Origin: Dyadobacter sp. CY323
GTDB taxonomy: Bacteria > Bacteroidota > Bacteroidia > Cytophagales > Spirosomataceae
DNA length: 58,447 bases
Direction of reading: 5' to 3'
NCBI RefSeq assembly: GCF_021390245.1
Contig: NZ_JAJUXH010000034.1
Location: 1-58,447, forward strand
Below the pieces are notes generated by a model. The model saw only the letters and a list, made by a program, of their open reading frames with translations. It ran no database searches and was not told where the DNA came from. Positions within the stretch are counted from its first letter, which is position 1; each line of letters starts with the position of its first letter. A program made the position numbers and the translations under genes. This document shows, one piece after another, positions 8,012 to 15,205 of this stretch.

Positions 8012-9330
8012 AAGTTTGTTTGATTGGAGAGGTATTCGTAGATGTGTCACTTCGCACAAAGCAAACCCAGACAAAAATGCGACTAGGCGGAATAGTTCAC
8101 GCCGCAAGAGCACTCTGGGCAATGGAAATCCCATATAGTGTTGGCTACTTTGCACCTTCTTACTTGGATAGACACATTGAAAGTTATTTGAATGCTCATG
8201 ACTGCGAAGAAATTATCAAGTTGGGAAATGTCGATGGAGCACCCAACGTCTTTTTAATCGAAGAGGTAAAAGAAGTTGCTAACCAAGGATATACCTTAAT
8301 TCTTGGTGACGAGGCAACATATGATTACAATGAAAGCGCATTTGAAAAATTACGTCAAATATCGTTTTCAGATGGATTATTATTTGCCGGCAACTTCGAC
8401 ATAAGTATCTCCGCTTGGAAACTTTCGATTGAAAAATTGCATGTTGATGTGACAAACCGAATTTCGAGTGTTGATGATCTTGAAAGAATCACCACGAAGA
8501 TCTCGACGCTATTTGTTTCTACATCATCGCCTCTCTTCAAAAACACATTTAAAAATAATTTTGAAGACTTTTCTAGCCTTTTTCAAAAATATTGTGATCA
8601 ACTTGTTTTGAAAGAAAATCGAGGAGGGAGCCGAGCTATCGATTATGGGTCAGGCACCACTGCCATCGCAGCTTCACAAACAAGACCAATTGTTCATTCA
8701 GTCGGAGTTGGAGACGTATACAATGTTGCCTACATAGTAAGAATTCAACAACTATCACAGAATCTGGCAATGACCTACTCTTCATGGGTAGCCGCTGAAT
8801 ACGCCTCAACTACTTATCCAGACGATTTCAAAACGAATGTTGCCAGAATTAACAACTCGCAAATTTCCGAACTCAAAGCTCTCGGAGGTGTGTACATTCC
8901 TTGGGAAAGTCGAAAAGCAATCAATGTCTATATTGCAGCACCCGATTTTAATTTTGTCGATACTTCACCAATAGATGAAGTCGCAAACAGTCTTGAGTAT
9001 CACAACTTTTCACCACGTAGGCCTATCAAGGAGAATGGCCAAATGGAAGAAAACGCTGATAAAACTAGGCGACAACAAATATTTAGCACCGACATGGTGT
9101 TATTAGATAGCTGTCAGATTTTAGTTGCAGTATTAATTTATAACGATCCTGGAACACTTATCGAGATAGGATTGGCGTCGGCGAGAGGGCTGCCTGTGTT
9201 TGTATATGACCCATTTAGCATTGCAAATAACTGTATGCTCACTGAGCTACCTGACTTGGTATCCAGTGACTTAGATGAGCTTATTGCAGAAATATTCATA
9301 GCAACATCAAAACTTCAAAACATTGAATAG
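8008..9330 (+). CDS. PfkB-like kinase fused to nucleoside deoxyribosyltransferase
   Basis: This 440-aa protein has two enzymatic halves. Residues 1-295 are a PfkB/ribokinase-like fold: an N-terminal G-E-V-F-V-D-V-S, the L-G-G-I-V-H-A-A-R-A substrate loop and the G-V-G-D-V-Y motif at 233-238, where D236 matches the catalytic base of the G-A-G-D motif. Residues 303-440 are a nucleoside 2-deoxyribosyltransferase-like domain: V-Y-I-A-A-P-D-F at 307-314 and D-P-G-T-L-I-E-I-G-L-A at 380-390, with E386 at the nucleophile position. Together it could phosphorylate and cleave or exchange a (deoxy)nucleoside, supplying or altering a base for the QueC-like enzyme next door. It overlaps the gene before it by 4 bases and the QueC gene after it by 8, a strong sign of coupled translation. 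The fusion is unusual and the substrate is unknown. Confidence 0.8.
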   Translation: MKVCLIGEVFVDVSLRTKQTQTKMRLGGIVHAARALWAMEIPYSVGYFAPSYLDRHIESYLNAHDCEEIIKLGNVDGAPNVFLIEEVKEVANQGYTLILGDEATYDYNESAFEKLRQISFSDGLLFAGNFDISISAWKLSIEKLHVDVTNRISSVDDLERITTKISTLFVSTSSPLFKNTFKNNFEDFSSLFQKYCDQLVLKENRGGSRAIDYGSGTTAIAASQTRPIVHSVGVGDVYNVAYIVRIQQLSQNLAMTYSSWVAAEYASTTYPDDFKTNVARINNSQISELKALGGVYIPWESRKAINVYIAAPDFNFVDTSPIDEVANSLEYHNFSPRRPIKENGQMEENADKTRRQQIFSTDMVLLDSCQILVAVLIYNDPGTLIEIGLASARGLPVFVYDPFSIANNCMLTELPDLVSSDLDELIAEIFIATSKLQNIE

Positions 9331-9964
9331 TAAAGACGGAATATTGCTGGCATCGGGCGGCTTGGACTCAACAACACTGGCCTATTGGCTTGATTCGCAA
9401 GGGATATCTTATACTCCACTCTTTATTAATTATGGGCAGCATTGTGCACATGTAGAGTTAAAGACTCTAAAAGAAGTTCTTCCTCGTTACGCTGTATCGA
9501 AGATCGAGGAGATAGATGTTAGTTCCATATACAAAAAATCACAGTCTCGATTTATCAAACCAGCAAATTTGTGGGAAGATGAGATCAAAGCGGACGATCT
9601 GTATATTCCTTATCGAAATGTATTGCTTTTATCTATTGGTGCCACTTTTGCTCAGACAATGGGATTGCCTAATGTTTATTCAGCTTTTATTAATAGTAAC
9701 CATGCAAAGGAGATTGACTGCTCAAATGACTTCTTTGACAAAATGGAAACAATGCTATCTGACTATGGATCCGTTAAAATAAATATGCCGTTTAGGTATC
9801 ATTCTAAATATGAGGTAGCTCGCCTTGGCATATCGCTGGGTGCTGCAATCGGAAAGACATTCTCTTGTCAAGCTTCTCCCACCATCCCATGCGGGGCATG
9901 TCCAAACTGTGTTGATCGATTAGTCGCTTTAAGGCAAATTGAAATAGAAGATTCTCAGCTATGA
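9323..9964 (+). CDS. QueC-like 7-deazaguanine amide/nitrile ligase
   Basis: This 213-aa protein belongs to the QueC (7-cyano-7-deazaguanine synthase) family. It has the PP-loop S-G-G-L-D-S at 11-16, the Y-I-P-Y-R-N-V motif near 94-100 and the zinc site C182, C190, C193, C196 (C-x7-C-G-x-C-x2-C). QueC adenylates 7-carboxy-7-deazaguanine and couples it to ammonia. No QueD, QueE, QueF or TGT gene lies nearby, so a housekeeping queuosine role is unlikely. In defence operons QueC-like proteins instead couple the base to a protein amine, as recalled for type IV CBASS and Qat. The likely start is TTG 9323, inside the end of the kinase-transferase gene; no ATG lies at a sensible position. The stop overlaps the next ATG by 4 bases. 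Confidence 0.85.
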   Translation: MNSKDGILLASGGLDSTTLAYWLDSQGISYTPLFINYGQHCAHVELKTLKEVLPRYAVSKIEEIDVSSIYKKSQSRFIKPANLWEDEIKADDLYIPYRNVLLLSIGATFAQTMGLPNVYSAFINSNHAKEIDCSNDFFDKMETMLSDYGSVKINMPFRYHSKYEVARLGISLGAAIGKTFSCQASPTIPCGACPNCVDRLVALRQIEIEDSQL

Positions 9965-10617
9965 GTTGTGCGAAAAATGCCAGAAGGCTTGCAAATTATA
10001 TCAAAACTCTTGATAATGGAACCTTCCTGGAAGAGCGCAATAGCGCGTTTGAGCACGATCATCTTGGGGCTCTACTGGTTGAAATCATTTTACAGTCTGG
10101 CCTAAACTTTCGAACAGTTGTCGAGCCACGTGTAAATAAAGTGTTGAAAGAATTTCCAAATGCGACCACCACATCAGATTTTAATGAAATTATCAACGAG
10201 CACACACTCGGTCGAATCATTAATTGGAATGACGACGTAAAAATTTCAAGAATTTTAGCTGTTCTAGACTACTTTGTACTCCATGATATTGAAACATGTG
10301 AGGATCTCAAACTATATTTTCAGCAGTATACGAATAGATCTAGTTTTATGGTAATCAAAGGAATTGGCCCAAAAACAATGGATTATCTTCTGAAGAGACT
10401 TGGATACGATACAGTAGCGGTAGACAGACATATATCCGGCTTTTTAAAACTTGCATCGATAGAAGTTAACGGTTACGAGGAGACTAAAAAGATAGTTGAA
10501 TATGCAGCAGATTTCTTAGAAGTATCTAGATCAGCTCTTGACCACTCTATTTGGAAGCTTATGTCAGAAAGTTCTGATCATACGCGGAAAAACGATCAAC
10601 TGGTTCTGGAATTTTAA
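9961..10617 (+). CDS. HhH-GPD DNA glycosylase-like protein
   Basis: This 218-aa protein is of the endonuclease III/OGG superfamily. A helix-hairpin-helix lies at I132-K-G-I-G-P-K-T139, followed by V-A-V-D-R-H-I. K138 and D155 match the catalytic Lys and Asp of bifunctional glycosylases (Lys120 and Asp138 in E. coli Nth). The C-terminal four-Cys iron-sulphur motif of Nth is absent. Upstream helices (H-L-G-A-L-L-V-E-I-I-L-Q-S-G) fit the first helical bundle. As I recall, type IV CBASS operons pair a QueC-like gene with an OGG/HhH-like gene, so the same pairing here supports a shared mechanism. Removal of a base from DNA, or release of a base for conjugation, are both possible; neither is shown. 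It is the last gene of the operon. Confidence 0.82.
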   Translation: MSCAKNARRLANYIKTLDNGTFLEERNSAFEHDHLGALLVEIILQSGLNFRTVVEPRVNKVLKEFPNATTTSDFNEIINEHTLGRIINWNDDVKISRILAVLDYFVLHDIETCEDLKLYFQQYTNRSSFMVIKGIGPKTMDYLLKRLGYDTVAVDRHISGFLKLASIEVNGYEETKKIVEYAADFLEVSRSALDHSIWKLMSESSDHTRKNDQLVLEF

Positions 10618-10808
10618 AGCTCATACCTTACTACTAAATAATCCCTGTTGCATTGGCTTTCAGAGCAGCTGCAAAAACGATCCTTATATCAGCACTTGCT
10701 CCTGAAATCCAACCTTTGGAAACTTCAAAAATACCTAGCACGCGGCTGGCATTGTTCAATAGCAGTATCTTGAACTCTTCAAATAGATTCAAGTGCAACG
10801 GAGCTTCC

Positions 10809-10861
10809 GCCGTCGTGGAACAGCCGTCGGGGTTCCAGCCGTCGTGGACTGGCCGTCCGCG
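10809..10861 (+). repeat. GC-rich tandem repeat, about 14-nt unit
   Basis: GCCGTC begins units at 10809, 10823, 10838 and 10852; the unit is roughly GCCGTCGTGGANC. TGGAAC (10816-10821) and GTTCCA (10832-10837) also form an inverted pair. The GTGGAAC core recurs in the block at 11141-11168, suggesting one intergenic repeat family. Confidence 0.55.
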
Positions 10862-11140
10862 ACCATCTTTGGATCAGCACTTTGTATGCATCTCTGGACG
10901 ATTCTATTTTAGGACTCTGGCTTGCTTGTACATTTGCTTTTGTAGATCAGCTCAATTTCTGCTACCTGATACAAGTTTGAGACATTCGCGAAGCTTTCCA
11001 TAATTACCTTGGCTGAGATAGTGATTGAATGAATTATGGCGCTTCATTCGGGCACTGGGGCAAGCAAGTAGTGGAAGCAACGGAATAAAGGAAAGCATGC
11101 GCGCGGCTGGGCGTTTATGCCGGAATTTCCACTACGCCCG

Positions 11141-11168
11141 GCGTGGGCCGCCCCGCGTGGAACGCCCC
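11141..11168 (+). repeat. GC-rich tandem repeat, two 14-nt units
   Basis: Two adjacent 14-nt units, GCGTGGGCCGCCCC and GCGTGGAACGCCCC, differ at two positions. They share the GTGG core and 14-nt period with the block at 10809-10861. Confidence 0.55.
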
Positions 11169-11361
11169 GCAGCCCTGTGCCTACCTTAGTGGCATCATTA
11201 ATACAAGAAAATCCTCAGGGCATTTCGGCAGTCTTCATAGAAATCTTGGCGAGGCTTATCGCATTTTCATTTGATATGTAATTGATAATCAATGGTATAC
11301 AATAACTGCAGCGTGGGTCCTGGAAAGGTATAGTATGTGCATTACTGCATCCTGAGCGGCG

Positions 11362-11388
11362 GCCCCACGGTTCGAATCCTGGCCGAAC
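11362..11388 (+). other. Decayed tRNA T-arm, possible old attachment site
   Basis: GGTTCGAATCC at 11369-11379 is an exact tRNA T-loop/B-box. If one C at about 11368 is treated as an insertion, CCAGG/CCTGG gives a perfect 5-bp T-stem around the loop. No matching 5-prime half (acceptor, D-arm or anticodon arm) is visible upstream, so it is not an intact tRNA. Such 3-prime fragments are typical scars of tyrosine-recombinase integration at tRNA genes; it sits exactly at the AT-rich island edge. Confidence 0.35.
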
Positions 11389-11393
11389 AGCCG

Positions 11394-11433
11394 CAAAAAC
11401 AGAAAATCCTGTAAACTATACATCTACAGGATT
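11394..11433 (-). terminator. Terminator after the heparinase gene
   Basis: On the - strand, AATCCTGTA (11425-11433) pairs perfectly with TACAGGATT (11405-11413) around an 11-nt loop and is followed by a T-rich tail (TTCTGTTTTTG). It lies about 40 bases after the heparinase stop, as expected for a Rho-independent terminator of the utilisation locus. Confidence 0.65.
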
Positions 11434-11474
11434 CTCCGCTTTCTAACCCAACAAAAAACACCGGAAACGATATC

Positions 11475-13403
11475 CTATAATACGGATATCACATATTTGT
11501 ACTTTCCTTTCGCGGCGACCTTTTTTGCGTTTAATGAAATCCGGTAAATTGTTTCACCCCATACATTAGACAGGCGGCGGTCGTCCTGTTTTACTTTTTC
11601 AACCTCAACGGAAAACAGTTCCGGACTAAATTGCATCGACACTGTCTGGTTGTTGACTTGCATTTTTATCGTTCCGGGTGTAGAAATATCCGGCTGTTGC
11701 CAAACCAGAAAATTAACCTGGTTCGCAGCCTCCGCATTGGTTAATGCAAAATCATCCTGCACCACCAGTTCTCCTTTTTTATCCAATTCATAAGACCGGT
11801 TCCAGTTTTTGATTTTCGCGTTTTCCGGATATGCTCCCGCGAGATCCATTGAAAAAAGGGATTTTTTCTCATCGAACTGAATGTTGCGTGACCGGAATTG
11901 TCCACCGGCACGCTGGGCCGAGCCATTAATCACCGGCACATTGTGATACTCGCTTTTCATTGTCCAGATCGTGTAGCGCTCATTGCTGAAAGTCTGCCGG
12001 GTGTACGTTCCCACGCCTGCGTCTATGAAAACCGGGGTTGTATTCAGGTACAGTGAGAATGTACCTATGTCATTATGGTTGTGGCTTTCGGCATTATATC
12101 CCCCTTTTCCGGCAAAGAAAAAGCCTTTGTCGTTTTTCATGTACAGAAATTCAGTCTGCGGATACCACATCGACTTAAACTCAGGCAAAGCCGCTTTTTG
12201 GTCCTTTAATTGAGGGCCGTATTGAAAATCTTCCAGCGCACGAAACAAGTCGCGCCCGGCCAGTATCACTTCTTTTGATTTTTTCTCTTCCAGATAAGCG
12301 GCGAATTGTTTCATATTGTCGCTATTCACAGCCTTCCCGTACCGGTAAATCACACCAGCCTCTCCACCGCCTTTGGCAGATGCATCGGCGAAATTGACCA
12401 CCCAGCCATTTCCCACATAGGAATTCGCAATGTATTCTCCCATGTTCTTAATGATCGGCTCTTTAAAAATCGATACTTTCCCGCCCGTCGCGTAGCTCAG
12501 GATCTGAAGATAATCATACATTTTCCCTGCAGCATGTCCCCAATACGACGGTCCTTCTTCGCACGCGCCGTCGGTATGGGTATAGTTAATAAATTCATCC
12601 GCAGATACCATGGTACGGTGCACCCCGGCGGCTCTTTTTTCAGGATCTTCTTCTATCAATAAAAAGCTCGTGAGAACATTGAAATTGCACCACGGATTCC
12701 AGTTATTGACCATAGCACCTGGTTTCAGATTGAATGACTGCCACCAGAAGTCGTTCCGCTCCATATATGGTTTCAGGATCCGTTCCTGGATATTCAGTTT
12801 GGTTCTCTGCGCAATGAGCGGGTTGATCTTGTCGAAAGGTTCTTTGAAAAAATAATAAACCCACGACATAAACGACCCCAGATCACCTGCTGTGAGGTCT
12901 ATCGCATGCTCACGGTAATCGGGGAAAAACATTTTGGAAGATTGCGCCGAGCCCAGATGCGCAGAAAGTACCCACGTGGTCATTTCATTGAACATCCACA
13001 CGCCATTCACGATCTGGCCCATAAACCGGCCTTTTCCTTCGCTTAACTCTGCGAGAACCAATGCAGCCAGCGCGTTGGTGTTGCTGCCGAACGGGTTTTC
13101 CATAATGGTTCTCGAACCACTTTTTTCATATTCGAGGTAGTCCGTCAGTTTCACCACTTTCCATTCGTATTCCAGGTATTTTTCTCCTTCACGTATCTGG
13201 GCTTCCCGGTGAGCACCGGACAATTTATCCCAGCCCGCCCGGTCGGAATAAGCCGGATAGGAAACCCAGTCTGCCGGATTTTTCAGGGCTTCTTTTACCC
13301 GTTGAAGATTGGCATTCTGTTGAAGCAGATCGCGTTTTTCGTAACTCCAGGCCAGCACGTTACAACTTAAAAAAAGGGCAATAAAGGCAATCAGTTTTTT
13401 CAT
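11475..13403 (-). CDS. Heparinase II/III-type polysaccharide lyase
   Basis: This 642-aa secreted protein begins M-K-K-L-I-A-F with a signal peptide ending V-L-A. The frame extends 14 codons upstream, but this ATG starts the signal. The N-terminal two-thirds is an (alpha/alpha) toroid (W-N-P-W-C-N-F-N, G-P-S-Y-W-G-H-A). The C-terminal beta part has the E-S-H-N-H-N-D-I-G-T-F-S motif and F-I-D-A-G-V-G-T-Y, typical of heparinase II/III-like lyases acting on uronic-acid polymers by beta-elimination. The exact substrate cannot be told from sequence. It is the last gene of the locus after SusC and SusD, separated from SusD by a hairpin (13444-13476) that may lower its expression relative to the transporter. 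Confidence 0.85.
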   Translation of the reverse strand: MKKLIAFIALFLSCNVLAWSYEKRDLLQQNANLQRVKEALKNPADWVSYPAYSDRAGWDKLSGAHREAQIREGEKYLEYEWKVVKLTDYLEYEKSGSRTIMENPFGSNTNALAALVLAELSEGKGRFMGQIVNGVWMFNEMTTWVLSAHLGSAQSSKMFFPDYREHAIDLTAGDLGSFMSWVYYFFKEPFDKINPLIAQRTKLNIQERILKPYMERNDFWWQSFNLKPGAMVNNWNPWCNFNVLTSFLLIEEDPEKRAAGVHRTMVSADEFINYTHTDGACEEGPSYWGHAAGKMYDYLQILSYATGGKVSIFKEPIIKNMGEYIANSYVGNGWVVNFADASAKGGGEAGVIYRYGKAVNSDNMKQFAAYLEEKKSKEVILAGRDLFRALEDFQYGPQLKDQKAALPEFKSMWYPQTEFLYMKNDKGFFFAGKGGYNAESHNHNDIGTFSLYLNTTPVFIDAGVGTYTRQTFSNERYTIWTMKSEYHNVPVINGSAQRAGGQFRSRNIQFDEKKSLFSMDLAGAYPENAKIKNWNRSYELDKKGELVVQDDFALTNAEAANQVNFLVWQQPDISTPGTIKMQVNNQTVSMQFSPELFSVEVEKVKQDDRRLSNVWGETIYRISLNAKKVAAKGKYKYVISVL

Positions 13404-13443
13404 AATTACAGGATTTAGGGATTGATTGGTTTTTAACTTAAGC

Positions 13444-13476
13444 AAATAGTGGGAACCATCATGACTCCCACTATTT
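13444..13476 (-). terminator. Intercistronic hairpin between susD and lyase gene
   Basis: AAATAGTGGGA (13444-13454) and TCCCACTATTT (13466-13476) form a perfect 11-bp stem with an 11-nt loop, just after the SusD stop. There is no strong T-tract, so it may stabilise the susCD message or attenuate rather than fully terminate. Confidence 0.5.
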
Positions 13477-13495
13477 ATCGTATTCCGGTTATTGG

Positions 13496-15193
13496 TTATT
13501 CCCAGCCGGGGTTTTGTTTCAGACTTGGATTTACTTCGATTTCCTGTCCGGGGATTGGCCAGATCACGTGACGGTCCTGAACACCGCGGGTCAGCAGATT
13601 GTCACCAACGATGCTTTTTTCAATGACACCCTTGGTTTTTTCTACGAGCGTTCCCCATCTTTTAAGGTCAAAATAGCGGTGCCCCTCACCTGCCAGCTCA
13701 AATGCTCTTTCGCGTGATAGCCGTTCCGACATCGCCGCCTTGCCCGTCACAGCCAGCGCCGGATTTCCACTGTTCAGGCCGGGCATTCCCACTCTTGCAC
13801 GAACCTTATTCACCTCTAAGATAGCCTTATCCGTTTGTCCGGCTTCATTATAAGCTTCCGCCAGCATCAGCATCACATCCGCCAGACGTATCACCGGGAA
13901 ATTGATCGGTGTATGTTCACGGGCAGTGAGCAAACCACCCAGATCTGCTTCAGGGACAAACTTGCGCCATACATAAGTCATCCAGCCACGGTTGTTACGG
14001 ATCTGTCCGAAGTTCTCATTAACACCCGTAGCAAGTACGAGCTGCATTTGACGCGGTGCATTGGCATTCCAGCCTAGCTGGAAAGAGTAAGGAACCACGA
14101 GTGTTTCGGTCATCCTCGGATCGCGGTTGTTGTAGATTTTGCCCAGTTTCGCCGTATCCGGTACGGTGTTGAATTTACCGTTGGTATGCGTTGCAATGAA
14201 CGCCGCCTTTTTCACATTGTTATCCGCATTGAAATTTGGATAATGGGTATCCCAGTTAAACCGCGTACCATCCTTGTTTTCATACATATCGGCTAACGTA
14301 GTAGTAGGCAAACCATTGTTCCAGTCACTTCCGAAGGTAGACCGGGTTCCCAGGTAAAAGGCAAACGGCATCCCGTATGGGAATCCCACTCCTCCTTTAT
14401 TCTGGATGGCAAAGATCATCTCGCTGCTTCTGTGTCCGGCCAGTTTGAAAAGGTCTCCGTAGTCGTTATAAAGCTGGTATCCGTAGGCAGATGTTTTGTT
14501 GTAAACTACATCTTCAAAGTCTGCAATGGCTTTATCCCACTCTTTATTATACAAATACACTTTCCCTCTCAGCGAAACCGCAGCACCTTTTGTAGCACGG
14601 CCATAATGCTCCGTGGGATAGGAAACCGGTAAGCTACCTGCGGCAGCATTGAGGTCTGCCAGAATGAAATCCCTCACTTCCTGCTCGGAATTTCTCGGCT
14701 TCAACAACTTATTGAAATCGACATTCAGGTCCGTCGATTCGTCATAAATGGGAACACCACCGAAAAGATTCATTAGATTGAAATAGTACAGAGCTCTCAT
14801 AAAACGAGCTTCACCAAGAAAAACCTTTTTTGATTCTTCGGGTATATCCATTCCACTGATATTCCGGATCGCGGTGTTAGAACGCTGAACGCCATCGTAC
14901 AAACTTTTCCATCGATCTACCACATTGGCTGTCCGGTTGGTAAATGCGCCATTGATGATGTCGCCCAGTCCGATATCATAACCCATGGCAATCTCACTCA
15001 GGTTATCGTACATATTATACAGCCCGAGTGTGTTCAGGTTTTTCATATCGGCATAAACACCCATAATCCCCTGCAACGCATGCGCTTCTGTTTTCCAGAA
15101 AGTACCGGCACTTACCTTGTCATAAGGCTGTGTATCAAGTTCATAACAGCTGCTAACAACAGCCATTACAAGTAATATCCAAACTTTTTTCAT
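13496..15193 (-). CDS. susD-like: SusD/RagB glycan-binding lipoprotein
   Basis: This 565-aa lipoprotein carries a signal ending V-V-S-S-C16, so it should be anchored to the outer membrane and surface-exposed. It has the SusD hallmarks: an N-terminal T-F-W-K-T-E-A-H-A-L-Q-G motif, TPR-like helices (R-A-L-Y-Y-F-N-L-M-N-L-F-G-G-V-P), and a C-terminal R-E-R-A-F-E-L-A-G-E-G-H-R-Y-F-D-L-K-R-W. SusD caps the SusC channel and captures oligosaccharides. It lies 12 bases after SusC, so they are co-expressed. Length and motifs look intact. Confidence 0.95.
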   Translation of the reverse strand: MKKVWILLVMAVVSSCYELDTQPYDKVSAGTFWKTEAHALQGIMGVYADMKNLNTLGLYNMYDNLSEIAMGYDIGLGDIINGAFTNRTANVVDRWKSLYDGVQRSNTAIRNISGMDIPEESKKVFLGEARFMRALYYFNLMNLFGGVPIYDESTDLNVDFNKLLKPRNSEQEVRDFILADLNAAAGSLPVSYPTEHYGRATKGAAVSLRGKVYLYNKEWDKAIADFEDVVYNKTSAYGYQLYNDYGDLFKLAGHRSSEMIFAIQNKGGVGFPYGMPFAFYLGTRSTFGSDWNNGLPTTTLADMYENKDGTRFNWDTHYPNFNADNNVKKAAFIATHTNGKFNTVPDTAKLGKIYNNRDPRMTETLVVPYSFQLGWNANAPRQMQLVLATGVNENFGQIRNNRGWMTYVWRKFVPEADLGGLLTAREHTPINFPVIRLADVMLMLAEAYNEAGQTDKAILEVNKVRARVGMPGLNSGNPALAVTGKAAMSERLSRERAFELAGEGHRYFDLKRWGTLVEKTKGVIEKSIVGDNLLTRGVQDRHVIWPIPGQEIEVNPSLKQNPGWE

Positions 15194-15205
15194 AATTCTG
15201 AGGTA

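Larger units (their letters stand above)
10618..11393. other. Non-coding island edge with repeats
   Basis: No gene is supported. The 116-aa frame at 10653-11003 is compositionally odd and runs straight through repeats, so I treat it as chance. The stretch holds two blocks of GC-rich 14-nt repeats and a decayed tRNA T-arm, entered separately. Base composition switches from AT-rich (island) to GC-rich here. Confidence 0.5.

Noticed and set aside
9323..9964. Housekeeping queC of queuosine synthesis
   Set aside because: No queD, queE, queF or tgt is near, the gene overlaps a kinase-transferase fusion, and it is AT-rich like the island, so a specialised role fits better.
5811..10617. Type IV CBASS or Qat system proper
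   Set aside because: No CD-NTase, no TGT-like protein, no QatA- or QatD-like protein is seen. Only the QueC and HhH logic is shared.
10653..11003. 116-aa frame
   Set aside because: It runs through the GC-rich 14-nt repeats and has no protein-like pattern; the start has no support.
10800..11170. CRISPR array
   Set aside because: The repeats are 14 nt, nearly abutting and degenerate, with no spacers and no cas genes.
11300..11390. Intact tRNA gene
   Set aside because: Only the T-loop and a damaged T-stem are present; no acceptor, D-arm or anticodon arm can be folded.
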